From Rhodopila globiformis (GTDB lineage: Bacteria > Pseudomonadota > Alphaproteobacteria > Acetobacterales > Acetobacteraceae), in the NCBI RefSeq assembly GCF_002937115.1, contig NZ_NHRY01000257.1, positions 1-57,111 on the forward strand: a stretch of 57,111 nucleotides of DNA, in the 5' to 3' direction. Below, one piece after another: positions 8,853-16,521 of the stretch. The notes below the pieces were generated by a model that made no database searches, was not told the origin of the DNA, and saw only the letters and a program-made list of their open reading frames with translations. The position numbers and the translations under genes were made by a program. Position 1 is the stretch's first letter; each line of letters begins with the position of its first letter.

Positions 8853-9012
8853 GGCGTTCTCCCTTCGGCGAACCAACCTCTCAACGCGCGGACCTGGCCT
8901 GCGTTGCGCCGTTCGCCGGGTCCACCGGCCGTTCGGGCCGCAGGCGTCGGTGCCGCGCCCCTGCCCTCGCACCGGGCTGCCACCAGCCGGCGGTCCGACG
9001 ATCAGCCGGCCG

Positions 9013-9756
9013 TCACTCCTCGGCCGCCGCCTTGCGCGCCAGCGCTTCGTCGGCCGAGGCGATGCCGCCATGTGCGGCGGACCAGGCGACCGGGTTCTCC
9101 AGGAACTTGCGGACGGCCGACATCGCCTCCTCCGAGAAGTATGGCCGATCCTTGCAGGCATCCAGCACGTCCCACCAGGTGCACAGGCTGTGCAGGGTGA
9201 TGTCCATCTTCCGCAGCGTCTCGAACGCGCCGGGGAACACGCCGTAGAAGAACACCACGAAGGCATGGTTGACGATTGCCCCGGCGTCGCGCAGCGCGGT
9301 GGCGAAGCGGATCTTCGACTGGCCGTCGGTGGTCAGGTCCTCGACCAGCAGGGTGCGCTTGCCCACCGGGACGTCGCCCTCGATCAGCGCGTTGCGGCCG
9401 AAGCCCTTCGGCTTCTTGCGCACATAGGACATCGGTATCGACATGCGGTCCGCCATCCAGGCGGCATAGGGGATGCCCGCGGTCTCGCCGCCGGCGACGG
9501 TCTCGATCGCCTCGTAGCCGACGTGGCGCTGGATTTTCTCCACCGCCAGGTCGCAGATCTTCGCCCGCGCGTGCGGGAAATAGATGATCCGCCGGCAGTC
9601 GATATAGACCGGGGACTTCCAGCCGGAGGTGAAGGTGTACGGCTCCTCGGGCCGGAAATTGACCGCCTTGATCTCCAGCAGGATGCGCGCGGCCGTCAGC
9701 GCGGCGTCGCGGTCCCACTCGGTCGGGGCGGGGGTGGCATGAGCGGGCTTGGCCAT
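9013..9756 (-). CDS. pyrE: Orotate phosphoribosyltransferase
   Basis: Catalyses orotate + PRPP to OMP in pyrimidine synthesis. At 247 aa it is the longer form seen in many alphaproteobacteria. Motifs are FRPEEPYTFTSGWKSPVYID (about 34-53), YVRKKPKGFG with catalytic lysines (about 116-125), and the PRPP loop TLLVEDLTTDGQS (about 140-152). I chose the ATG at 9756 because AGAGGA lies about 10 bases upstream and homology begins soon after. The frame continues open for another 138 codons upstream but is low-complexity. Confidence 0.94.
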   Translation of the reverse strand: MAKPAHATPAPTEWDRDAALTAARILLEIKAVNFRPEEPYTFTSGWKSPVYIDCRRIIYFPHARAKICDLAVEKIQRHVGYEAIETVAGGETAGIPYAAWMADRMSIPMSYVRKKPKGFGRNALIEGDVPVGKRTLLVEDLTTDGQSKIRFATALRDAGAIVNHAFVVFFYGVFPGAFETLRKMDITLHSLCTWWDVLDACKDRPYFSEEAMSAVRKFLENPVAWSAAHGGIASADEALARKAAAEE

Positions 9757-10351
9757 CGCGGCTTGGTCCTCTGTCCCTGAAGAAGGCGCGTCTGATAGCC
9801 CATCGGCGCGGCGGGTGACAGCCCCAAGACGGCCGGCGCCGGCCTGTCGGGCCACGGTGTCAGGCCACGGGGATCGGGGGTCCGGATTGGGCGGCACGGC
9901 GGCGCCGCTGCGCCGGACGGCATCGTGCCGGCGATGCCCTGCGCGCCGGCCCATCGGCCCGCGGCGGTGGCGCGGCACCTTTGGGCTTTCACCGCGGCGA
10001 TGGCGCCGGCAACCGCGCCCCGGGCCGGTTGGGGCGACAACGCGCCGATGCGAGCCTGCCTGCCGGCGACGACACCGTGATCCTGATCCGCACGCCCATG
10101 AGACCCGGAACGCAACCGCGCCACGACCGCTGGCGTTGCCCCGGCAGTGGGGCACGCGGCTCCACCTCATGAAGCCTCATTCGTCACAACCCGATCACTG
10201 CTCGCTGAAGCGCCGGCAGGTAATGGTTCGATTCGTTATCGAATTACGCATGCCCGATCGGTGCGCTGGCGAAGATGTGACGGGACCGAATCTGAGTTCT
10301 GACGTAATGTTCCAACCACAAACCGGGTCAACCGAAAAGCGGGAGCCTACC
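9757..10351. other. Gene-free region with candidate operator
   Basis: No credible gene is seen in this 595-base stretch upstream of both pyrE (leftward) and the 134-aa protein gene (rightward). It turns more AT-rich towards its right end. At 10227-10243 there is a perfect inverted repeat TTCGAT-N5-ATCGAA inside a larger, near-symmetrical AT-rich element, which could be an operator for the downstream gene. This is pattern evidence only. Confidence 0.45.
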
Positions 10352-10756
10352 GTGCCAACAGCAAATCATTCCAGCGCCTTCAGCAATATTACCAACACGA
10401 GCGTATCGTTCGGCGGCACCTCTGACAGGCTGACCTTCATCAACTCCAGCAGTTGCGGCGTCACCGCCACCGGACTGAACCAGACGGTGTCGCTGATCAA
10501 CGACAGCTGGATGGTGGTTCAGAACCAGTCGCCGAGCATGCTGAATGTGCTGATCCAGGGGAATGACGCCAACATCACGGTCAACGACATGACCCGCAAC
10601 ATGCACTTCACCCTGGTGCACCAGGGCGCCTACACGATCACCGACAATACCACCGGCCCCATCAGCGGCGCGTTCATTACCACCGCGCACAGCTCGATCT
10701 TCGTCATGGGCGTGACCGCCGCCACACTGGCGCACAACGTCACCTCCGTCCACTGA
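10352..10756 (+). CDS. Asn/Thr/Ser-rich hypothetical protein
   Basis: A 134-aa protein I do not recognise. It is rich in Asn, Thr, Ser and short hydrophobic strands (SSAFSNITNTSVSFGG, VLIQGNDANITVND, ITDNTTGPISGAFITT), resembling a parallel beta-helix or adhesin-like passenger. There are no charged clusters, no signal peptide and no membrane segment. I chose the GTG at 10352 because GGGAG lies about 7 bases upstream; an in-frame ATG at 10309 would add 14 residues. It is the convergent neighbour of a GH5 glycosidase that also lacks a signal peptide. Shared non-Sec export is possible but unproven. Confidence 0.6.
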   Translation: MPTANHSSAFSNITNTSVSFGGTSDRLTFINSSSCGVTATGLNQTVSLINDSWMVVQNQSPSMLNVLIQGNDANITVNDMTRNMHFTLVHQGAYTITDNTTGPISGAFITTAHSSIFVMGVTAATLAHNVTSVH

Positions 10757-10829
10757 TACCGGGCGGCGCTGGCGCCGGCCGGCATGCGCGCGGAGTTGGC
10801 GGGGCGGCTGCGCGCGCAATCAATAAGTT

Positions 10830-10878
10830 ACCAACCGGCATTCCATCCTCGCAATGGTCCGTCTTTATGCCGGTTGGT
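10830..10878. repeat. 12-bp inverted repeat in convergent gap
   Basis: ACCAACCGGCAT and its exact complement flank 25 bases (10830-10841 and 10867-10878). It lies between the ends of the Asn/Thr-rich gene and the GH5 gene, so it could be a bidirectional termination or mRNA-end structure. No other feature is seen in the 456-base gap 10757-11212. Confidence 0.45.
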
Positions 10879-11212
10879 ATGACGGCCGGGCGGGACATGC
10901 CCTACGGCCGGATCAGGCCGCAGCGATCGACGGGCGGATCAGGCCGCGGCGAGCGCAAGCAACCGGCGGACGGCAGCGAGAGAGCCACTCGTGCCGGCAA
11001 GCCGAAGCGGTGGCCGGACCGGTCGTCGCACGCGGCGCCACTGTTGCGGCCCCGGTACGGCTGCGGCGGTCCTGTTTCAGGACCGCCGCCCGGGCGATTG
11101 TGCCTGTCATGCCTGCGGGTCCCGTGGATGACGCCGCCAGCGTGCCGCCTTTGTCATCGCACGTGCCGTCCGGCTTCTGCCGTCCGCCACGCCCGGTCCC
11201 CGGCCAGCCCGT

Positions 11213-13192
11213 TCAGTGCGTGGTCGCGATGGCGAAGGTGGCGGTGCCGTTGGAATACAGCGCGGAGACGCCCGAGCCATAGTGGGTGCCGTTTACGTCG
11301 ATGCCGTTGACGTAGAGATTGCGGTCGGTGCTCGCCGTGCCGCCATAAGCGTCGTTGGTGAACTGCACCCCGATGGTGTGGTTGCCGGCACCGAAGTTGC
11401 CGGAGAAGGTCAGGTCTTCCCAGGCCCCGGCGGCGTGCAAGGCCACCACCTGCTGCGGCGTCGTCACCACCTTGCCGTCCACCAGCAACTGGAACTGGGC
11501 GTTGCCGTTGTAGGCATCCTCGGACAGGTGCACGGTGACGGTGTCGGCCGGGCCGCTCGCCGCCGCGACGCTGCCGCCCACGCTGAAGGTCCGCGTGCTG
11601 TTGGTATAAAGCGCCGCGCTGGTGCCGCTCTCGGTCTGGCCGTTGAAGGCGATCGCGTTGACATAGAGGTTGCGGTCGGTGCTGGCCGTGCCGCCGTAGG
11701 CGTCATTGAGGAACTGGATAGCCACCTGGTGCGAGCCGGAAGCCCAGTTGCCGGTCAGCACGAAGACGTTGCTGTCGCCGCTTGAATGCAGGGCCGAGGC
11801 GATCATGGTGCCGCCGACCTGGGTGCCGTCCACCTTGACGATGAACTGCGCGTCGCCCTGGTAGGCGTCCTCCGAAACGTTCAGGGTGATCGTCGACGTC
11901 GTGGAGGGCGGCGGGCTGGAAGGCGGCGTGGAGGTGGGCAGCGGGCTGGTGCTGGTGCCGTTGCCGGTATTCCACCCGCCATTGCTCCAGCCCCACCAAT
12001 TGCCGGCGGCATTCTCCTGCCAAACCGTGCCGTTGACATAGGCCAGTTCGGTGACGCCGCTCGAGTAGCCGGCAGCCTGGCCGTTTTCCTGCACGACACC
12101 ATTCGCGATCGTCCACGTGTTGCCGCTGGCGTCGGTGATCGCGGCGGAGGAGCCGGCCGTCACCACCGTGTCATTGGCCGATGGCGTGGCGGTGGTGGTG
12201 CCCCCGCCGCTGCCACTGCCACTGCCGCCGCCACTGCCGCCGCCACTGGACGGCGGTGTGGTCGGCGTCTCGGAGGCCGCCTCCGCGGCGATCCCGGCCG
12301 CCACCTGTTGGCCGTAGGACGTCAGCGAGTAGTTGGAATTCAGCAGGCCGTCGCCCGGGGCGCCTGTGTGGGCAATCCAGGCGGCCGAGCCTGATACCGT
12401 GCCGTTCTCCACGGCGCTCTGTATGGCGGTGATGACCTGGTTGGCGTTGGCGTCGATCGTCACGCCGGTGGTGCTGTTGCCATACTCGCCGATGATCACC
12501 GGGATCGTGCCGTCGGCGCTGGTGATGCTGTGCGCCTCCTGCACCGTCGTCGCCAGCGCGCTCGACACCGTCGATTGGTTGGTTGAATAGTTGCTGACCC
12601 AGCCATAGGAGTGGATGTCCCAGATGACGCTTGTCATTCCGGAATAATCGGACGCGGTCAGTTGTGAGGACAATGGTCCGCCCATGGGCGTAGCGCTGAT
12701 GCCCGCTTCGAGCATGATGGGGCTGGTATTGCCGGTGTTGCGGATCGCGTCATAGGTCTGCTGCTGCCACGTTGACAGCGCAGCACCCGGGCCTGGCGGC
12801 TCGTTGTCCGTGCCGAACCAGACGTAGGGGTTGTTCTTGAAGTATGAGGCGACCGAGGAATACCAGTTCAGTTCGTTGGTCAGCTCCTGGCCGGTGAAAA
12901 CGCTGCCCACCCCGCCCCCGCCGTCAGAGCCGGTGCTGGTGGTGTGATCCTCCAGTTCGACGACGATGCCTTGGCTGGTCAGCGAATTGACATAGGCGGC
13001 GATCGAGGCGGGGGTGGGATAGGTATTGATCGCGAGCCGGACGAAGTTCAAGCCCGGGAAATCGGCGAGAAGCTGGCTGGCCGGTACTTGCACGTCGATT
13101 CCGACGTTGACCCCGCGTGCGACATACACCTGTCCATTCGGATCGATGATCTGTCCATTGGAATCGTAGAACTGGCCGGTGGCGGTCGACAT
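11213..13192 (-). CDS. GH5 glycoside hydrolase with two CBM60-like modules
   Basis: A 659-aa modular glycanase. Residues about 8-300 form a GH5 barrel: the acid/base pair is N130-E131 in VWFGTDNEPPG and the nucleophile is E236 in VIIGEYGNS. A Gly/Ser linker follows, then a Trp-rich segment (about 345-410) with LAYVNGTVWQENAAGNWWGW, common in exported proteins of related bacteria. Two copies of a calcium-type xylan/glucan-binding module (CBM60-like) follow at about 433-549 and 550-659, each with SEDAYxGxAQF and NDAYGGTASTDRNLYVN. The two copies are nearly identical at DNA level in that segment, suggesting recent duplication or conversion. No Sec/Tat signal is visible at the start MSTATGQFYD, although polysaccharide binding implies export. 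The ribosome site GAGGT precedes the ATG. Confidence 0.9.
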   Translation of the reverse strand: MSTATGQFYDSNGQIIDPNGQVYVARGVNVGIDVQVPASQLLADFPGLNFVRLAINTYPTPASIAAYVNSLTSQGIVVELEDHTTSTGSDGGGGVGSVFTGQELTNELNWYSSVASYFKNNPYVWFGTDNEPPGPGAALSTWQQQTYDAIRNTGNTSPIMLEAGISATPMGGPLSSQLTASDYSGMTSVIWDIHSYGWVSNYSTNQSTVSSALATTVQEAHSITSADGTIPVIIGEYGNSTTGVTIDANANQVITAIQSAVENGTVSGSAAWIAHTGAPGDGLLNSNYSLTSYGQQVAAGIAAEAASETPTTPPSSGGGSGGGSGSGSGGGTTTATPSANDTVVTAGSSAAITDASGNTWTIANGVVQENGQAAGYSSGVTELAYVNGTVWQENAAGNWWGWSNGGWNTGNGTSTSPLPTSTPPSSPPPSTTSTITLNVSEDAYQGDAQFIVKVDGTQVGGTMIASALHSSGDSNVFVLTGNWASGSHQVAIQFLNDAYGGTASTDRNLYVNAIAFNGQTESGTSAALYTNSTRTFSVGGSVAAASGPADTVTVHLSEDAYNGNAQFQLLVDGKVVTTPQQVVALHAAGAWEDLTFSGNFGAGNHTIGVQFTNDAYGGTASTDRNLYVNGIDVNGTHYGSGVSALYSNGTATFAIATTH

Positions 13193-14054
13193 TCTTGCTT
13201 ACCTCAAACGTTGCGGTAGGCAAGCTATCAGGCTGACCAACTATTGTTCAACATTAAAACTATATAGAAATGTTACGGGCATCTTCAGTGTGGATTTGGG
13301 AGACATATGAACAGGATGATACGATTCTGCACCGCACCGCCCGCCGGCAGGGCAGGCCACGCCCCTCGCCGATCGCGGGACGTTCGGGCGGCAGGCGGCG
13401 GTCCCCACCGCCGCAGGTGCCGGCAAGCCGAGGCCAGCCGGCGGCGACACGGCAAGGCAGCAGCGCCCGCCGGCAACCTGGTTGCGGTCTGGACGATGCG
13501 GTCGCAAGCCCCACGCACGGCCGTGAAGCGGTGCACAGGCAGCGAAGCCCGTCCGGGCCACGACGCCACGACACGGCGCCGCTCAGCGCGGTATGGCACC
13601 GGAGGTGGCCGGTGACGGCCTCTCCAGAGCCTCGGGTGCGGCGGACGCGCCGCCGTTTCGGCTACCGCGATGACGGTGTGGTGGCACTCTCTCCCGCAGA
13701 AGTCCCGGTTATCGCCAAAGCCCTCACGCATCCGTGAGCGGCCGCAGTCTCCACCACCACGTCATGCGGTGTCAATAACAAATCTTGATTGATTTGTGGC
13801 GTAACATTTCGGTAGCGTCAGGCTCGCAGCTCGTTCCGCAACATTCCGTCGGCGTTCTGCCCGCGCGGTCCCGTGCGGATGCGAACGATTGGCACCGGCA
13901 AACCCGCGGCATCAACCCGACGCCACCACTGCCGATCGGTGTTTGTTCACAACGTACTGGCAGGCCGCGGTCCTTGCCGGCATCCGGGGGTCGTGCGCCG
14001 GCGATCGATCTCCTCTATATCTCCCTCCCCAGATCACCGCCGCGGACCTGCCGA
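13193..14054. other. Gene-free region upstream of GH5 and lutB
   Basis: This 862-base divergent gap shows only low-complexity Arg/Ala/Pro frames that overlap on both strands, with no recognisable protein. It is AT-rich near 13225-13320 (upstream of the GH5 gene) and near 13765-13810. The second AT-rich patch contains a perfect inverted repeat ACAAATC-N6-GATTTGT at 13778-13797, a plausible operator for the lut genes about 260 bases downstream. Confidence 0.45.
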
Positions 14055-15488
14055 ATGCACATCGCCACCTCCTCCGCCTTCAAGGAAAACGCCAGCAAGG
14101 CGCTGTCCAACAGCGGCCTGCAGAAAGCGCTGGCCCGCAGCGGCCCCAGCTTCATCGCCCGCCGCGCCGCCGCCGCCGCCGCCCTGCCGGAGTTCGAGCG
14201 GTTGCGCGACACCGCCCGCGACATCAAGAACCACGCCCTGGCCAACCTGGATTTCTACCTGGAAGCCTACGAGACGAAGGTGCTGGCCTCCGGCGGCAAA
14301 GTGCACTGGTGCGCCGACGCCGGCGAGGCCCGCGACGCCGTGCTGGCGATCTGCCAGGCCGCCGGTGCCCGCACCGTCACCAAGGGCAAGTCCATGATCG
14401 GCGAGGAGATCGCCATCAACGACCACCTGGAGCAGCACGGCATCCGCCCAGTGGAAACCGACCTGGGCGAATACATCATACAGTTGCGGCACGAGCTGCC
14501 CAGCCACATCATCGCCCCGGCCTTCCACCTGAACATGGAGGACTGGGAAGCCGCCTTCCGCAAGGCCCACACCGACCTGCCGGCGGACCGCACCTTCCGC
14601 GAACGCCGCGACGTGCTGATCGAGGCGCGGACGAAGCTGCGCTCGCAGTTCCTGGTCGCCGACGTCGGCATCACCGGCGCCAACTTCCTGATCGCCGAGA
14701 CCGGCAGCAGCGTCATCGTCACCAACGAAGGCAACGGCGACCTGACCCAGACCCTGCCGCGCGTGCACATCGTGCTGGCCAGCATCGAGAAATGCGTGCC
14801 GACGCTGGAGGATGCAACCTCGCTGCTGCGGGTGCTGGCGCGATCCGCCACCGGGCAGGATTTCTCGGTCTATACCACGTTCTCCACCGGCCCGCGGCGC
14901 CCGGGGGACCTGGACGGGCCGGCGGAATACCACGTCGTGCTGATCGACAACGGCCGCTCGGCCATGCTGGGGACGGATTTCCAGGACATGCTGCGCTGCA
15001 TCCGCTGCGCCGCGTGCATGAACCACTGCCCGGTCTACGGCGCCGTCGGCGGCCACGCCTATGGCTGGGTGTATCCGGGGCCGATGGGCGCGGTGCTGAC
15101 GCCCGGGCTGATTGGCGTGGACAAGGCGGAGCACCTACCCAACGCCTCGACCTTCTGCGGCAAGTGCGAGAGCGTCTGCCCGGTGCGCATTCCCCTGCCC
15201 AAGCTGATGCGCCACTGGCGCGAGCGGGCGTTCGAGCGCCACCTGACCCCGGGCGCGACCCGCACCAACCTCGCTCTGTGGGCGTTCCTGGCCCGCCGCC
15301 CGGCGCTGTACCGGATGGCGACTCGGGCGGCGGCACTGGGCCTGGGCTGGATGGGCCGCAAGACCGGCCGCTTCGCCCACCTGCCGCTGGCTTCCGGCTG
15401 GACCGGCGGCCGCGACCTGCCGGCGCCCGAGGGCGACACGTTCTTCGCCCGCTACGCGCGGCAGCAGCGGACGCAGCAGGCGCAATGA
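14055..15488 (+). CDS. lutB: LutB-type iron-sulfur protein (L-lactate oxidation)
   Basis: Component of the LutABC-type L-lactate oxidation complex, passing electrons through two 4Fe-4S clusters. The LUD domain covers about residues 70-300 (TVTKGKSMIGEEIAINDHLE, GITGANFLIAETGS). The cluster motifs follow: CIRCAACMNHCPVYG (about 315-329) and CGKCESVCPVRIP (about 369-381). At 477 aa it has normal length. I chose the ATG at 14055 because family homology (SSAFKENASKAL) starts there, although no good ribosome site is visible. The frame is open 90 codons further upstream without homology. It overlaps lutC by four bases. No lutA is present in the window. Confidence 0.93.
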   Translation: MHIATSSAFKENASKALSNSGLQKALARSGPSFIARRAAAAAALPEFERLRDTARDIKNHALANLDFYLEAYETKVLASGGKVHWCADAGEARDAVLAICQAAGARTVTKGKSMIGEEIAINDHLEQHGIRPVETDLGEYIIQLRHELPSHIIAPAFHLNMEDWEAAFRKAHTDLPADRTFRERRDVLIEARTKLRSQFLVADVGITGANFLIAETGSSVIVTNEGNGDLTQTLPRVHIVLASIEKCVPTLEDATSLLRVLARSATGQDFSVYTTFSTGPRRPGDLDGPAEYHVVLIDNGRSAMLGTDFQDMLRCIRCAACMNHCPVYGAVGGHAYGWVYPGPMGAVLTPGLIGVDKAEHLPNASTFCGKCESVCPVRIPLPKLMRHWRERAFERHLTPGATRTNLALWAFLARRPALYRMATRAAALGLGWMGRKTGRFAHLPLASGWTGGRDLPAPEGDTFFARYARQQRTQQAQ

Positions 15489-16165
15489 GCAAGGACAGCA
15501 TCCTGACCGCCATCCGCCGCGGCCTGAAGCGCGGCAAGCTGCCGGATGACCAGGCCGCCATGTTGCGAGACCGGATGCAGCAGCACCCGCGCCACCTGAT
15601 CCCGGCCCGCTCGCGGCTGCCGCACGCGGGGCAGGTCGACCTGTTCGTGCGCAACGTGGAGAAGGAATTCGGCACCGTCGCCCGCGTGGCCGACGCCGGC
15701 GCGGTGCCCGCGGCGGTGGCGGACTACCTGGCGGCGCAGAACCTGCCCCCGCGCCTGGCGATGGCGCCGCATCCGGACCTGCGCGCCCTGCCCTGGGCCT
15801 CGCGGCCGCTGCTGGAAATCCGCGAAGGCCGGGCGGAGGCGACCGACGCGGTCAGCGTGCAGCACGGCTTCGCCGGCATCGCCGAGACCGGCACGCTGAT
15901 GCTGCCCAGCGCGCCCGAGCGGCCGGTGACGCTGAACCTGCTGGCGGATACCGAGATCGTCGTGCTGCGCGCCTCCTGCATCGTCGGCGCCTATGAGGAA
16001 GCCTGGGATCGGCTGCGGGCGGAGTTGGACGGGATGCCGCGCAACGTCATGCTCGTGACCGGGCCGTCGCGGTCCGCGGATATCGAGCAGACGCTGGAAC
16101 TGGGCGCGCACGGCCCAAGGCGGCTGCATGTGGTGGTGATCGAGGATACGGACCGGGCGGCGTAA
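15485..16165 (+). CDS. lutC: LutC-type LUD-domain protein
   Basis: A 226-aa protein partnered with LutB in lactate utilisation. It carries a LUD domain with the usual C-terminal motif: HGFAGIAETGTLMLPSAPER, then LNLLADTEIVVLRASCIVG and LVTGPSRSADIEQTLELGAH, the last being the characteristic nucleotide- or phosphate-binding-like end. The ATG overlaps the lutB stop (ATGA), so the two are translationally coupled. Its role in the complex is not biochemically defined. A repeat block follows and no terminator is obvious. Confidence 0.92.
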   Translation: MSKDSILTAIRRGLKRGKLPDDQAAMLRDRMQQHPRHLIPARSRLPHAGQVDLFVRNVEKEFGTVARVADAGAVPAAVADYLAAQNLPPRLAMAPHPDLRALPWASRPLLEIREGRAEATDAVSVQHGFAGIAETGTLMLPSAPERPVTLNLLADTEIVVLRASCIVGAYEEAWDRLRAELDGMPRNVMLVTGPSRSADIEQTLELGAHGPRRLHVVVIEDTDRAA

Positions 16166-16217
16166 GGGCCTGATGCAAAATAACCGATCCACCGGAGCCG
16201 GCGCACCGGCCCTTCCA

Positions 16218-16305
16218 CGTCATGGTGGGCGCAAGCCCACCATCCACGCCTTTGCCGCGATCAGCACCGCAACGCGTGGATGGTCCGCCTTCGCGGACCA
16301 TGACG
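16218..16305. repeat. Nested cruciform REP-like repeat
   Basis: An 88-base symmetrical unit bounded by CGTCATGG and CCATGACG. It contains two separate hairpins, ATGGTGGGC-N4-GCCCACCAT and ATGGTCCGC-N4-GCGGACCAT, with a further complementary pair ATCCACGC / GCGTGGAT between them. The organisation matches the repeat at 4838-5062 and the fragment within sufD. The surrounding gap (16166-16521) has no other feature. Confidence 0.8.
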
Positions 16306-16521
16306 GGGAGAGGCCGGTGCCGTGTACGCAATGACTCGGTCAGCCAATGACGCGGTTATCTCCTGACGGGTCCTTCGTGTGGTTCAGCGCCGCAAGGCGT
16401 GGATAGCGGCCCTGCGGCCGCCAAGACGACACGACCGGGCAAACTCTGCGCCGCCCGGCATCACACCCCGCAACAGCGGGGCATGACGCCGTTTCTCAAT
16501 CAACGAGCCAATCAGCCGGCA

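Noticed and set aside
9749-10351. An N-terminal extension of the 134-aa protein
   Set aside because: The extension is Arg/Pro-rich, lacks the Asn/Thr composition of the protein, and overlaps the pyrE start. The GTG at 10352 has a ribosome site.
10867-11282. Two plus-strand open frames between the Asn/Thr-rich gene and the GH5 gene
   Set aside because: They extend into the antisense of the GH5 3' end and have low-complexity Arg/Pro/Ser composition, with no ribosome site.
13889-16165. Apparent LutB-LutC fusion in one long open frame
   Set aside because: The frame upstream of 15485 is the wrong frame of lutB. LutC starts at its own ATG in an ATGA overlap, so there is no fusion.
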